From positions 269,550,250-269,614,249 of the forward strand of contig OY728153.1 of the NCBI GenBank assembly GCA_963277665.1: DNA of 64,000 nt, given 5' to 3'. The notes below the pieces were generated by a model. It saw only the letters and a list, made by a program, of their open reading frames with translations, made no database searches and was not told the origin of the DNA. The position numbers were made by a program, and so were the translations under genes. Below are positions 24,401 through 35,780 of the stretch, in pieces. Every line of letters starts with the position of its first letter. The stretch's first letter is position 1. This DNA is from Viscum album (lineage: Eukaryota > Streptophyta > Magnoliopsida > Santalales > Viscaceae).

Positions 24401-24850
24401 GGTTGACGAGTGCCCCTATCTTGAGATTTTTAGAGGAGGGTATTGAGTACATAGTTTTTTATGATGCCTCGGGGACTGGTATTGATTGTGTCATGATAAA
24501 GATATAGAAATTTATTGATTATGGGTTCAGGTAGTTGAGTCAACATAAGAAAAACTACATGAGCCATGATCTTGATCTATCAGCGTTAGTCATCGCCCTG
24601 AAGATGTGGAAACACTACCTGATGGGAGAGTAGTTTATCATCTACTCTAATCATAATAATCTCATGTATATCTTCTCTTAGAAGGATCTTAACTTGATAT
24701 AGAGGATATGGCTAGAGTTTCTCCAGGACTTTGACTTCAAGATTTCCTATACTCATGGGAAGGGAATGTGGTAAAATACACTCTTATCAGGAGATCTTTT
24801 TCTCAGTTGTTGGATGAGGTGTCAGAGTAGTTAGCCTCATTAAATTTTTC
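24400..24850 (+). pseudogene. A: RNase H, decayed
   Basis: Follows RT in the chromovirus order. Visible are Y-D-A-S-G-T-G-I (family Y-C-D-A-S), S-Q-H-K-K-N-Y-M-S-H-D-L-D-L-S-A-L-V (family Y-x-x-H-D-L-E-L-x-A), A-L-K-M-W-K-H-Y-L, and L-Q-D-F-D-F-K-I-S-Y. It removes the RNA strand during copying. Stops present. Confidence 0.75.
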
Positions 24851-25950
24851 CTTAGTGGAAAAGTATGGTTCCTCATATCTTTATTTGATGGTTGTTACCC
24901 CACATATTTTACAATTTTTTAGGGAAACTCATTATGAAGATACCAACAGTGTGACCTTACATACTAAAATATCCACAAGAAATGCTCTTGATGGATATTC
25001 TGAAGGTGGGGAGAACATTATACTTTTCATAGGATTAATGATGATACCATTGACATTACGGTATAAGGTGATGAGGGAGTTTCATACATCCCCTTTGGCA
25101 TTACATATAGTTGTGGAAAAGATATACCAGGACCTCTGACATCAGTTTTGGTTCCCATTTATGAATATTTGTATTGCATATTTTGTCTCTCAATGCCTCA
25201 CTTATCAACAAGTGAAGGTTGATCACCAGGTTCCAGTGGGTTTAGCTCATCCCCTTGAGGTTCTACAGTGGATGTGGGATGAGATATACATGGACTTCAT
25301 AATGAGGTTATCATTTACATCTAGGGGAAAAGATTTTATCTAGGTGATCATAGATCAACTCACCAAGTCAGCTCACTTCCTAGCTATTTGATAGTAGAGT
25401 TAAGTAGATATCTTGGGATTCTTGTATGTGCAGGAGATAGTCAATCTCTATGGAGTTCCCTAATTGATCATTTCAGACCATGATTTTTTCTTCACATCCC
25501 AATTATGGAGAGGATTGTAGGAGTCCTTTGGGACTTAGTTTCTTTTGAGCATGGTGTTTCACCCCCATACTGATGGATAGAATGAGTGAACTATTTAGGT
25601 CTCAGAGGATATTCTATGAGCTTGCATGTTGGATTTTCGTTGTAGTTGGGAGGATCACCTACCCTTTGTGGAGTTTTTTTAAAACAATAGTTACCATTTC
25701 ACCATTGGTATTACACCATTCAAGGACTTGAATGGGTGACCCTACAGGTTACCACTTTGTTGAACTAATCTTTGTGAGTCAGCACTCATGGGCCCAGAGT
25801 TGGTGGGGGATACAACAAAGAATTTTAAAATCATCCAGGAGCATATGAAGACTATACGGAGCTGTCATAAGTCCTATGATGATTGACGACATAGGACTTT
25901 GGAGTTTGAGGAGGGAGACCATGTGTTTCTAAGTGTCTCGCCTCAATATG
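24850..25950 (+). pseudogene. A: integrase, decayed
   Basis: The zinc-binding part is preserved around 25078-25215: E-F-H-T-S-P-L-A-L-H, then C-L-T-Y-Q-Q-V-K, with the second Cys degenerated. The core then reads M-D-F-I-M-R-L with T-S-R-G-K-D-F-I and L-T-K-S-A-H-F-L near 25290-25385, then L-Y-G-V-P and I-I-S-D near 25450, and H-P-H-T-D-G near 25563. The family arrangement (HHCC, then D-D-E) is clear. Multiple stops. Joins the element DNA to the host chromosome in active copies. Confidence 0.8.
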
Positions 25951-25989
25951 GATTACTGATATTTGGTCAGGGAAACAAGATATATTCAA

Positions 25990-26360
25990 TATTAATCAGC
26001 CATTTTCAGGTATTGTATAGATTTGGTGAGGTGTCATACCACTTATATATCTACCACCGCAGTTAGATCGGGTACATGAAATCTTCCACGTGTCAGAGAT
26101 AAGGAGGTACATTCATGACCCATCGCATGTTATCGACTAGGGTGAGTTGAACATCAAGGATGGAGCTACCTTTGAAAAGTACCTATTTGATATCAAGTAT
26201 CAATAGGATAGGATCATTTTTGGGCAATCAATTCCCCCAGTTCATGTTTGTTGGTAACATGAGAATCTTTAGGGGAGCACCTGGTAGCGGGAGACCCATA
26301 TGCGATCCTAGTAACCTGATCTTTTTTAGTAGGTTTTTCTATTTTCAAGATGAAAATCCC
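25990..26360 (+). pseudogene. A: chromodomain tail of integrase, decayed
   Basis: Partly recognisable C-terminal region: H-F-Q-V-L-Y-R-F-G-E-V-S-Y (GPY/F module), then Y-I-H-D-P-S-H-V-I-D-W-G-E-L near 26108-26148, and the ending F-x-D-E-N-P just before the polypurine tract. In Tekay elements this tail carries a chromodomain that directs integration to heterochromatin. The aromatic cage residues cannot be judged because of frameshifts. Confidence 0.65.
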
Positions 26361-26361
26361 T

Positions 26362-26374
26362 AAGGTGGGGAGAA
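26362..26374 (+). other. A: polypurine tract
   Basis: AAGGTGGGGAGAA directly precedes the 3' LTR start, the standard position for plus-strand priming. Confidence 0.8.
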
Positions 26375-29084
26375 TTTAAGGACTCTAATTTTTTCATGTA
26401 TTAATTTAGAATATTATATGAATTATTTTTGGATCCATACGTTGATATAGTGTGAGATTTTGGGTTCTCGTGTTCCTAGAATTATTTTTTAAAATGTATT
26501 AAATATATTAATATCATGCGCATGCAGTTTTCTATAAAAAGTGGAATAACTCCAAAAAATGTGTTCAGATCAAAAATATGAAGGAACCATTGAGTTCAAA
26601 ACATAGTTTTTACCATAGGTGTGACATAACCTTTTTTGGTGTTGGGTATTTGTGAAAAAATCACCGTGAATGTGAAATTAATAAAATAAATTTATTTATT
26701 TATTTATTTATTTTTCATTGACACAATGACCTATTCCCTCTATTTAAACATTATGTCTCAACCCTAGGGTTAAACAAATAACCTTGGGATTGATAGGATC
26801 TATTAGATAGGATCCTTTGTAGGATCATTGGCAGATGACATCATATTAGTTTGGATCAAGGATCATGTGCCAATGGATTTCATGGATCTCACCAACGATG
26901 GATATGTAGGACTATTCTTCATCAGTGATAAAACCAAACACTAATTAGTATGTTTGATCTGTGACTTAAATCCTATTCTTTAAACCATTTAAAACTCAGA
27001 TCAATTCCATGAACAAGGATTTATTCATGCATCGATGGTAGATTTGTTTACAGTTGATATTTTTGTTCGTTATTTAAATCCATCTTTGTTCGTCTAAATA
27101 TAAAAAAACATATTGAATCCAAATGAACAAAGTTATAGGTTCATTCCTCACATCTTTTAGATTATATATCCCCTCATTTTTTGGAATGTTCATCATTGGT
27201 ATCTCTTTGTCCAATGTTTCAATGAATATCTGGTATTTGATCATTGTGTGATTGTTCTTTAGCACAACGAATCAATACCAAGGGTATAGTTTGTGATAGA
27301 GGGTTCAATCAAGGTGTGATGATGAAGGAGTATGATCATAAGTGGATCATAGTAGATTGGTTGTTCCCATTCAACTAGGATTTGATGGTGTTTCTATAAA
27401 AAGAATGTTTGGGTGTTTCCTAATCTGATTTGAAGCCCAGAATCTTGATATCCAATGATGGTAAGATCAATCGACCCTAGATATATGATTTATTGAAAGG
27501 AAGGTGGTGGTGGGGACACGAAGAATAGCATGGAGTAAAACTAGCGGGGTCTAGAAATTCATGGGTTACATGGAATGTATTATAAAATTACAAATCGTGT
27601 GGGATACCCTAGATATGGAAGTAGGGTTTCTGATAAAGATAAATATCACATGTTGTGTTACCCTGTCACATGTCGTGTGACTCATGCTAGGCAGCTCAGT
27701 GTGTAACTAAGAGGTTACATGGGCACGGGTAGGACAAAGTTCATGGAAATGACCAAAGTACACAAACATGGTCTGGTGTACATGGGCATGGCCTTGGCCA
27801 GGCGACACGAGCTGAGTGTAAGTTGATCTTTACACATTTTATATTGTTCCTACACATCATGTATATAGATATTTACATTTTTTGTGATGAATCACCACCA
27901 GGTAGACCAGGAGTTGGATGGATATTCCATGTACCCCCAGTACACACTGTGTACCCCCCCCCCCCCTTGAGGGTGTTTGGAGACCTTCCTTTCTTTGGTT
28001 TGGATTAATATTAGTTTCCCTTGGTCAATCCCCCTAGAGGGTATAGTGTGTCATTGCATCCACATATTTAGATTGTGATATCCTCTATAGGATGTGTCTC
28101 ATATAAAGTTTTTAGTGTCCCTCTGTGAGACCGAAGTGTGATCCTCTATCATTTTATACCCTAGGTGGGGTTTATGGAATCAACATGACCACCTTGAGTA
28201 GGGTGTTGATCCTCCGTCTATAAGTTCCTTTTAGTATGGTTCGCAATATCATTGGAGTACGATCCCCTGTATAGAAATTTGATCCAAATCAGGTTTGTGG
28301 TGTCCCCCAGTGGCCCTAGGTGTGATCCTCTATATGAGTATCAGAGACCTCAGTGAACAATGAGTTTTATGGTGTGGGGTCCAATGATTGTGACCTCTTA
28401 GATGATTTTATTTAGTCATAACATGTATCATTGAGTGTATTCTCCTAGAACAATCATTTCTTCGAGAAGAATCCTATGGATGGCAGTTTGGTTGTGACCA
28501 CCTAAAGGTGTGGTGTCCTTCCTAAGTGTATTTAGGTTTTAGTATTCATTGATTACTATATCCTTGTTATTATATGACTATCCTTGATGCTTCATGTTTT
28601 ATAGTTTTTTGGGTGTCCTACTAGGTATTGTAATACTCTCTCATGCATGAGCTCTACCCACATGTTTTGTGTCTTATGAAAAATATGAACATTTTGATGA
28701 TATCCTAGGAGGATAGGGAGCTGGTGGAGTATATCTTGATCTAGACAAACCGAGGTGTCTTTTAGGTGGTTTCATTTGATATTAGTCCTCACCATCTGAT
28801 CAGGTTGTACCTTCTACAGTTTTTGGTTGGTCTTGTATTTGGACCCCTTTTATCTCTTTCAGTACTTTATTGTCTTACTCTAATTATGAGATCGTAGATG
28901 TATGCATGCATTGGTTTCACTTGTTTTATATTTCGACATTTTATGGGCTTGGATATGTGTGTATGTATGTATCGATATATTAGGTTGATACCTCCCATGT
29001 GTGTGAGATGCCTACTCAGTGCTTGTCTCCAGCCCTTAACCTATTGGAGGTGGGATTTGGGCCCCATTTGGATTGTTCATGATA
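26375..29084 (+). repeat. A: 3' LTR
   Basis: Intact-length partner of the split 5' LTR. Its start TTTAAGGACTC replaces the expected TG dinucleotide with TT, and its end GTTCATGATA has lost the usual CA. It includes a C-tract (about 27954-27966) next to TTGAGGGTGT. Confidence 0.85.
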
Positions 29085-30380
29085 AGTTTCACCCATTTCC
29101 CCTTCCTACTCATGCTGGAAGTCCCATAAAATCATAGTGATCCACTGTTATGCATGCATATGTTCTTGATCTGGTTCACCTATTGGCCCCTTTTCCAGAT
29201 GAGCCTCGCCGAGAGAAACCTCACCATGAACAGCCTCATCAAGCACAACCTCTCCAAGCACAGCTTCCTCAATGAGAGAATATAGCCCCGACCCCCAATC
29301 AAGGATAGTATCCCAAGGTGCCTTTCATAGAGAGAAGAAACAAGAATTGTTCCTTAAGGTATTCACATATCCCATGATATTTCATTTTTACCCTAGAAAA
29401 TGGAATCCTATAGTTTCTGAAATGAAAGAGACCCCAGGATGGTGGACTAACTAGCTAAACCAACCCTTACCCATATCATATGATCCTCAAATATACCATC
29501 AAATAATGCATTATATTCAAATATTGGCATTATTACTAAGTAGATCATGGATTAGTCAAATTGGGAAATGTTCCAACATAAGTGAAAAATGTTTCCACTG
29601 ACCTCGAAATTGAAAGTGAAGCCTCTAGTGAGTAGAAACAGGTTCCCATACTTGAGATGTAGAAGTACGATGACCGATTGTCTCATAAGATAGTCACTCA
29701 TGCCCATGGTATCATTTGTTCCTACTTTGGCAAGCTATAACCATCTATGGTTGTCATGCATCCTTTTACCTCTACCTCTACCTCTGTACTGCAACCTCCC
29801 AAGTCTTATAAGAATATATATTGATGACACAAGGGAAATTAGAGTCCCCTACTGGTGCTGAAGTCAAATTTCACTTTTATGCCTCCCAAATTGGGAGATG
29901 TTCCTGGGGTCCACCCCGCCCAAGAATATTCCACTAATGAGGATCAAGAGTACACATTTTTTAATGTTGTTGAACTAATAGACCGCTTCACAACACCCGA
30001 TAACAAGGAATGTCATGTAAACCCCTCAGGCACCTCCATCTGATGCCATTAAAGGAGAGTTATAGGACATGTCAACAGATATAATTCTCATGTCAATGCT
30101 TTAAACTAGGATATTAATGCTACTAAAACTAGGTGGCAATACTTGCACAAGGTTTAGTAAGTACACCCCTCTTGATCTGTATCGTCAGGTACACCACTAC
30201 AACCAACTATATTAGTTGATCTTACAACTCAACCATGACTGTGCCATGATTATCCACATCTAACCAAGTACTGACCTCATTCATCCAACACTCAGTAGTA
30301 AGTTGTTTAGATTAGGCTAGTTATCCATTTGCAAAACATTTTGAATGCTAGACAATCCCTAGAGGTTCAGACAATGGAAT
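29085..30380 (+). pseudogene. B: gag 3' part and linker, decayed
   Basis: Resumes B after element A. Short open pieces in changing frames are rich in Pro, Gln and His (29190-29290, for example P-H-H-E-Q-P-H-Q-A-Q-P), as in the C-terminal regions of Tat Gag. I could not find the zinc-knuckle-like segment that C keeps at about 40655-40730. Low information, placed mainly by its position between the capsid piece and the protease linker. Confidence 0.5.
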
Positions 30381-30388
30381 TTTCTTAT

Positions 30389-31060
30389 CCCCCTTCCAAG
30401 GAACAACCCTCCACAGGAAAATATATTCCCCTAACATCGAATTATTATATGATAAAGCACTTATCCATCATACCCTCAAGGATTTTGATCCTTGAGTCCC
30501 TACACCTGTCAAAGGAAATCCATGAGACCATTTTCGAAGCCTTGAAAATCCCACTTCGTTTTGAGACAGAGGTAGCTTCCATTGATCCCAACTACATATA
30601 GGAGGCTGAGAAAGAGGAATGTAGAACCATTATATCATTTTCTATAGAATAAAATTGTGTCAGTATTCAGGGAAAAATATTCCCACTATATATCAAAGGT
30701 TAGTTCAATGGCCTGGAAATTCGCCACTTTCTAGTGGACACTGGCTCTAGGATTAACCGCTTCCCAATGTGGTCTCTCCATAAGCTAGGACTTAAAGAAG
30801 CAGATCTAACTACCTCCAACATCACAATTTAGGGGTATGATAAGAGTGAGAATAAAATACATGGAAATATTCAATTGAAGACCCAATTTGGTGGCCCGGT
30901 ATCAAGCACTGAATTTATGGCGGTCTCACATGATACTATCGGTGATGCACTATTGGGAATTTCCTGAATTAATTTTCATGCATTATTTTCCTCTTCATAC
31001 CAATAATTCCTCAACTAATCCCTTTATGGTTGTGTATCAGTACTCCGGGGTAATATGTCC
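30389..31060 (+). pseudogene. B: protease and conserved linker
   Basis: The linker G-K-Y-I-P-L...I-K-H-L...I-L-E-S-L-H-L-S-K-E-I-H-E-T (30415-30525) matches C's G-K-C-I-P-L...L-K-H-F...I-L-D-A-L-N-L-S-K-Y-L-R-E-T closely. The protease follows with the catalytic triplet intact, V-D-T-G-S-R at about 30736-30753, then G-L-K-E-A-D-L, and a degenerated G-R-P-W region near 30948. A stop at about 30600 and others later break it. Retropepsins release the mature Gag and Pol proteins. Confidence 0.75.
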
Positions 31061-31779
31061 CCCTTTGACTTCTTTGAGTCTGGCTATCTAGATGATAGTT
31101 ACTACAAAAGGGAAGAAAATCAGGTCCATACTAACAGGGTTGATTGCATCAATGCCTCTAATGATCTAAAAACCACTATATTTGATCCATGGGAGGACTT
31201 GAAAGATATATTTTTTCTCCCAATTTGTCGGTTAGAGCTTATGATGCCAAATCTATAGGTTTGTTTCATTGTATTCAAGAAAAATAAGTGCACATATATT
31301 ACCTTGTACTCCTGTAGTGGATAGGATCAGATGAAACCAGAAGACCCTACTCCTATTATGTATTGAGAAGCTCATCCTACGGCCACTAATCCATTGAATT
31401 CCCACATGTTTTTCAAAGTAGGACTAACTCGATGAAGGTCAAATCATCACCATTTCTTTGATATCAAGATTAGACCTCATAGTTGGAAGATAAATGGAAT
31501 TGTATTGATATATTCGGTTACCATAGTCTCCACAAAACTAGGATCACTCATCAAGGATTCTATATCCACCATAGCATAAAATATTTTTCCACATGGGGTA
31601 GCTATCCCAGAAGAGTTCACCTCCTCCCTCTGACCCCTATGTCTCAGATGGTGAAGAGGATTTAGAAGATGTCCCTCTTACTTTCGAAGAGGGTTTCACC
31701 ACCACTATTGATGATTTTACCTAGGCGAACCTTGGTACTGAGGAAGATCCAAGAATAATACTAATCAGTACAGCCATGT

Positions 31780-32328
31780 CCCCATAGGAGCGGAAACATT
31801 ATGTAGACTTTCTAAAATAGCATCATGACTTATTCTCCTAGAGATATGATGAGATTCCAAGGATAGACCCTCAGGTTGATGTTCATCACCATGGAATCCC
31901 AGTGAGTCATCACAGGCTCAAACAACCACCCAAAAAGATTCACCCCTCTCATGGTGATATGGTTGATTCTAGAGTTGACAAGATTATTAAATCCAACTTT
32001 TTCATGGAGGTCTAATACCTCAGGTGGCTAGATAACATTGTCCCAGTCAGGAAGAAGAATGGAAAAATTATATTTTGCGTCAACTTTTGGGACCTCAACC
32101 TTCATTGTCTGAAGGATAATTTTCCTATTATGATGATAGAGTTGTTGACTAATTCTATGGATAAGTTCTAAGCACTCTCCTTCATGGATGGATACTCAAT
32201 GTATAATCAAATCTATATGGCCTATGGGGATAAGGATTCCACCACCTTTAGGGCACCCAAAGGAAATTTTTTTATCAGGTGATACCCTTCATATTGAATA
32301 ATTCTAGATCCACTTACCAGTGGACCAT
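31780..32328 (+). pseudogene. B: reverse transcriptase, N-terminal half (cut by C)
   Basis: Recognisable Tat RT: H-H-D-L-F-S near 31825, V-D-K-I-I-K-S-N-F near 31975, N-I-V-P-V-R-K-K-N-G-K-I near 32033-32070, V-N-F-W-D-L-N-L-H-C (family I-D-F-R-D-L-N-x-A-C), S-F-M-D-G-Y-S with Y-N-Q-I near 32180-32210, and F-R-A-P-K-G near 32248. The frame stops at the T-Y-Q-W codons where C is inserted, and continues at 51900. Several stops. Confidence 0.85.
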
Positions 32329-32534
32329 TGTTGACGCTCCTTTCCATCACAGAGTCTAACGACTAAAAAAGGGGAAATACCTTGGTCCAAAGTGATCCAT
32401 CCTTTGAAGAAACATCAAAAATCAATAAAGGCATGAACAAGGATTGCTTTGAACATGGGCCACATAGGTTTTATCATGGTCACACAGGTGACTTGCACGC
32501 CCTATTTGATTTTCACCCAATGCCTTCATCAGCC

Positions 32535-32542
32535 TATAAATA
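32535..32542 (+). promoter_or_regulatory. TATA box, first copy in C's 5' LTR
   Basis: TATAAATA in the context GCCTATAAATACCCCTTG. The same context recurs at about 33696 and 49877, so the 5' LTR has two potential promoters. Confidence 0.65.
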
Positions 32543-33176
32543 CCCCTTGGGGGACCCCCATTTCGAGAAGGGAAAAATTAAAAAATTCATATTCGAGCTC
32601 CCGGTGCCCTAGTCTCTTCTATAAGTCTTTTGAACACTTATAAGGTAATTTCTTACCTAGAATGGAAGATCTAAATAGGGGAAACAAGGCCTACGTGTTG
32701 AAATTCATCAACACCTACGCGCCTAGGTGTTTAAACCCTTAGGGGGAGTAGACACGCTTGTGTGCTGCCTTATCCCTTCACCAGAACCTGCGCGCCTCTC
32801 TTTTGGAAGCCCCTAGGGATAATACTAAGGTCTTGAGCCAAGTCTCGCCCAAGTATTATCCTGTGGGTTGACCGTCGTGCAGGCACCTATGTGTCACGCA
32901 GGTATACCCGCATGACCAGGACCTGCGCGCCCACTCAGGACCTACACGCCTACTTATTTTTGGGTGCCCCTCTTTCCTATCCACCTCTCCTATTCAATAT
33001 TAAACCTTCAAAACCCTTTTCAAATCCATTTTTTTGGCATGGTTCCCTTATTGGCCTCCTTATCTGAAAGGAATTATATGGAATATCTCCTAAAACCTAG
33101 TGATTTATATATCTTTATGTCACTAAGGTTAGATATTTCATTCATTTAAACCTCATCCTTTAAGATGAGAGGATCC

Positions 33177-33457
33177 ATAACCTGGGCCTCCTTTTCAGGA
33201 GTAAACCCCAGTCCAAGTTCTCTTAACCTGGGCCTCCTTTTTTGGAGTAAGCCCCAAGTCCCCTAACCTAGGCCTCCTTCTCAGGAATAATCCCCAGTCA
33301 TAATTCCCTTTAACCTGGGCCTCCTCCTCAGGAATAATCCCCAATCATAATTCCCTTTAACCTAGGTCTCCTCCTTAGGAGTAAGCCCCAGTCATAATTC
33401 TCTTTAACCTGGGCCTCCTCCTTAGGAGTAAGCCCCAATCATAATTCTCATTAACCT
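33177..33457 (+). repeat. C: LTR minisatellite, copy 1
   Basis: About six units of 40-47 bp on the theme AACCTGGGCCTCCT, then AGGAGTAAGCCCCAGTC, then ATAATTCCCTTT. Related arrays lie at 34338-34670 and 50519-50900. Confidence 0.85.
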
Positions 33458-33695
33458 TGTCGACGCGCCTTTCTTTCATAGAGTCTAATGATGAAAAACG
33501 GGGAAATACCTTAGTCCAAAGTGATCCATCCTTTGAAGAAACATAAAAAATAGAAAAAGGCATGAACAAGGATTGCATTGAACATGGGCCACGTAGGTTT
33601 TATCATGGTCATGCAGGTATACATGTGCGCCACATTTAGGGCGCGCAGGTGACTTGCACGCCCCATTTTATTTTCGCCCAAGGCCTTCAACAGCT

Positions 33696-33702
33696 TATAA
33701 AT
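33696..33702 (+). promoter_or_regulatory. TATA box, second copy in C's 5' LTR
   Basis: GCTTATAAATACCCCTTG. This copy aligns with the single TATA box of the 3' LTR and is the one in the ancestral position relative to the primer site. Confidence 0.65.
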
Positions 33703-34337
33703 ACCCCTTGTGGGCCCCCCATTTCAAGGAGGGAAAAATTACAAAATTCATATTCGAGATCCCGGCGCCCTAGTCTCTTCTGGAAGTCTTCTGAACACTT
33801 ATAAGGTAATTTATTACCTCGAATAGAAGATCTAAATAGAGGAAATAAGGCCTAAGTGTTGAAATTCATCAACACCTGTGCGCCTAGGTGTTTAAACCCT
33901 TAGGGGGAGTAGACACACCTACGCGCTGCCTTATCCCTTCACCAGAACCTGCACGCCTCTCTTTTGGAATCCCCTAGGTATAATACTAAGGGCTTGAGCC
34001 AAGTCTCCCCCAAGTATTATCCTATGGGTTAACCCTCGCACAGGTACCTATGTGTCACGTAGGTATACTCGCGCGACCAGGACCTATGTGCCCACATAGG
34101 ACCTGCACGCCTACTTCTTTTTGGGTGCCCATCTTGCCTATCCACCTCTCCTATTCAAGATTCAGCCTTCAAGACCCTTTTCAAAGCCATTTTTTTGGCA
34201 TGGTTCCCTTGTTGGCCTCCTTATCTGAAAAGAATTCTGCGGAATATCTCTTAAGACCTAGTGATTTACATATCTTTATGTCACTAAGGTTAGATATTTC
34301 ATTCATTTCAACCTCATCCTTTAAGATGAGAGGATCC

Positions 34338-34670
34338 TTAACCTGGGCCTCCTTTTCAGGAGTAAACCCCAGTCCAAGTTCTCTTAACTTGGTCCTCCTT
34401 TTCAGAAGTAAGCCTCAAGTCCCCTAACTTGGGCCTCCTTCTCAGGAATAAGCCTCAGTCATAATTCCCTTTAACTTGGGCCTCCTCCTTAGGAATAATC
34501 CCCATTCATAATTCCCTTTAACCTGGGCCTCCTCCTTAGGAGTAATCCCCAGTCATAATTCCCTTTAACCTGGGCCTCCTCCTTAGGAGTAAGCCCCAGT
34601 TCTCAAATCCCTTAACCTAGGTCTCCTTCTCAGGAATAAGCCCCAATCATAATTTCTCTTAACCAGCCTT
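34338..34670 (+). repeat. C: LTR minisatellite, copy 2
   Basis: Same unit as at 33177, about seven copies, continuing into more diverged versions (GGACTTCCTACTCAGGA) up to about 34760. Confidence 0.85.
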
Positions 34671-35673
34671 AATTTACTTTTGATTTGGACTTCCTACTCA
34701 GGAACAAAACCCAAATCATAAGACCCCTCTAATTTAGGCATCCTTCTCAGGATTAAGTCCTAAGTTAAGTATCCAAATCTCCATAAAGCACATATACCTT
34801 TATGGACCTTGTTCCCAGGTTTCTTCCCTGAAGTAAATCATAATCTTCATCTATCTGGGCAGTCATACATACATAATCCCCACATCATTTCTTATAATTG
34901 CATATTTCATGGCACAATTGTCTGGTTTTACCAATACCTCTTATTTCTCACACCGAGCATGACTCACGTGATCTTAGAGTGTAAAAGTAATTATGAAATC
35001 TTTCTTTGAGCCATCAATCATGCATAAACTACATACTTCTTTACTCGAACTACATGGATTCTGATTCCTTATCTAAATAAGGATACGTAGGTAGCCCATC
35101 TTCGGGTACGATCCTAACTCTGAAATAATCTATGTCCTTATGAATGACAATAAACTTCAAGTTCCCCGCTGAGTGGCTTTAAAACCAGTATGGTTATCAT
35201 AATGACCAAGATATTTCTATATAATGTATCAAAGGATACCATTGACTAAGAATATCTAAACAAATACAGATGATTCTTTATCGATGAAGAACCTCGAATA
35301 CATATAAAAGATTTTCTAAATCTCATACATACTAATCATTGATTGTCATATCTAAAGGAAAGATAATTTTTCATATTTGGTAATTTAATAATGATTCATG
35401 AACATAACTTAAATCTAAAAAGAGAGTCCCAGAGTAGACAATAATTCCCCTCAAAAAGGTGTGATGAGTCTGACCTCCCATCCTCTCGACCAATGAAAAT
35501 TCTTAAGCCTCATCAGTTCACAACTAATGAGCACCTAACTTTGGAAAGTATATCCAAATGGATATGGAATCATTGGATGTTTCCAATTCTACAAACAAAC
35601 CCGTTAGAAACCGCTTGGAATGTTTGAACCTTAAATCAATGAGGTCATCCCCAATTCTAGAGGAAACAAAAAA

Positions 35674-35690
35674 TGGTGAACCCGACATGA
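35674..35690 (+). other. C: primer binding site-like sequence
   Basis: TGGTGAACCCGACATGA, five A residues after the LTR end. It starts with TGG as primer sites do and recurs in decayed form in B at 5680. Not the initiator-Met site. I cannot assign the tRNA with confidence. Confidence 0.65.
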
Positions 35691-35780
35691 ATCCTTAACC
35701 AAGTTAAAGTGATGTTTTACTTATTTGTTAGGCCCCTATTTAAAACACAATGATAGGGCCAACAAAAAAATCAATAACAT

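Larger units (their letters stand above)
9404..29084 (+). mobile_element. A: Tekay/Del-type Ty3/gypsy element, hosting E
   Basis: Two direct repeats of about 2.7 kb (9404-11668 plus 21044-21499, and 26375-29084) bound an internal region with an initiator-Met primer site, gag, protease, RT, RNase H, integrase and chromodomain in the order of chromoviruses. A 9.37-kb element (E) sits inside the left LTR. Without E the element is about 10.3 kb. The flanks AGTCA (9399-9403) and AGTTT (29085-29089) could be a 5-bp target duplication that has decayed at two positions. It inserted into the gag gene of Tat element B. All genes carry many stops, so the copy is dead. Confidence 0.85.
32329..35668 (+). 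repeat. C: 5' LTR with a partial internal tandem duplication
   Basis: 3340 bp, compared with 2256 bp for the 3' LTR. The excess is explained by a second start: 32329-33457 repeats the first 1.13 kb of the sequence that begins again at 33458 (TGTCGACGCGCC against TGTTGACGCTCC). Each copy contains a TATA box, a CpG-bearing zone rich in CCTGCRCGCC and the start of a minisatellite. The join falls at the minisatellite, which suggests unequal exchange or template slippage. Confidence 0.85.

Noticed and set aside
34050..34427. A 125-codon plus-strand open frame (and its relatives near 32964 and 50233)
   Set aside because: All are inside C's LTR copies. They recur because the LTR is repeated and have no domain.
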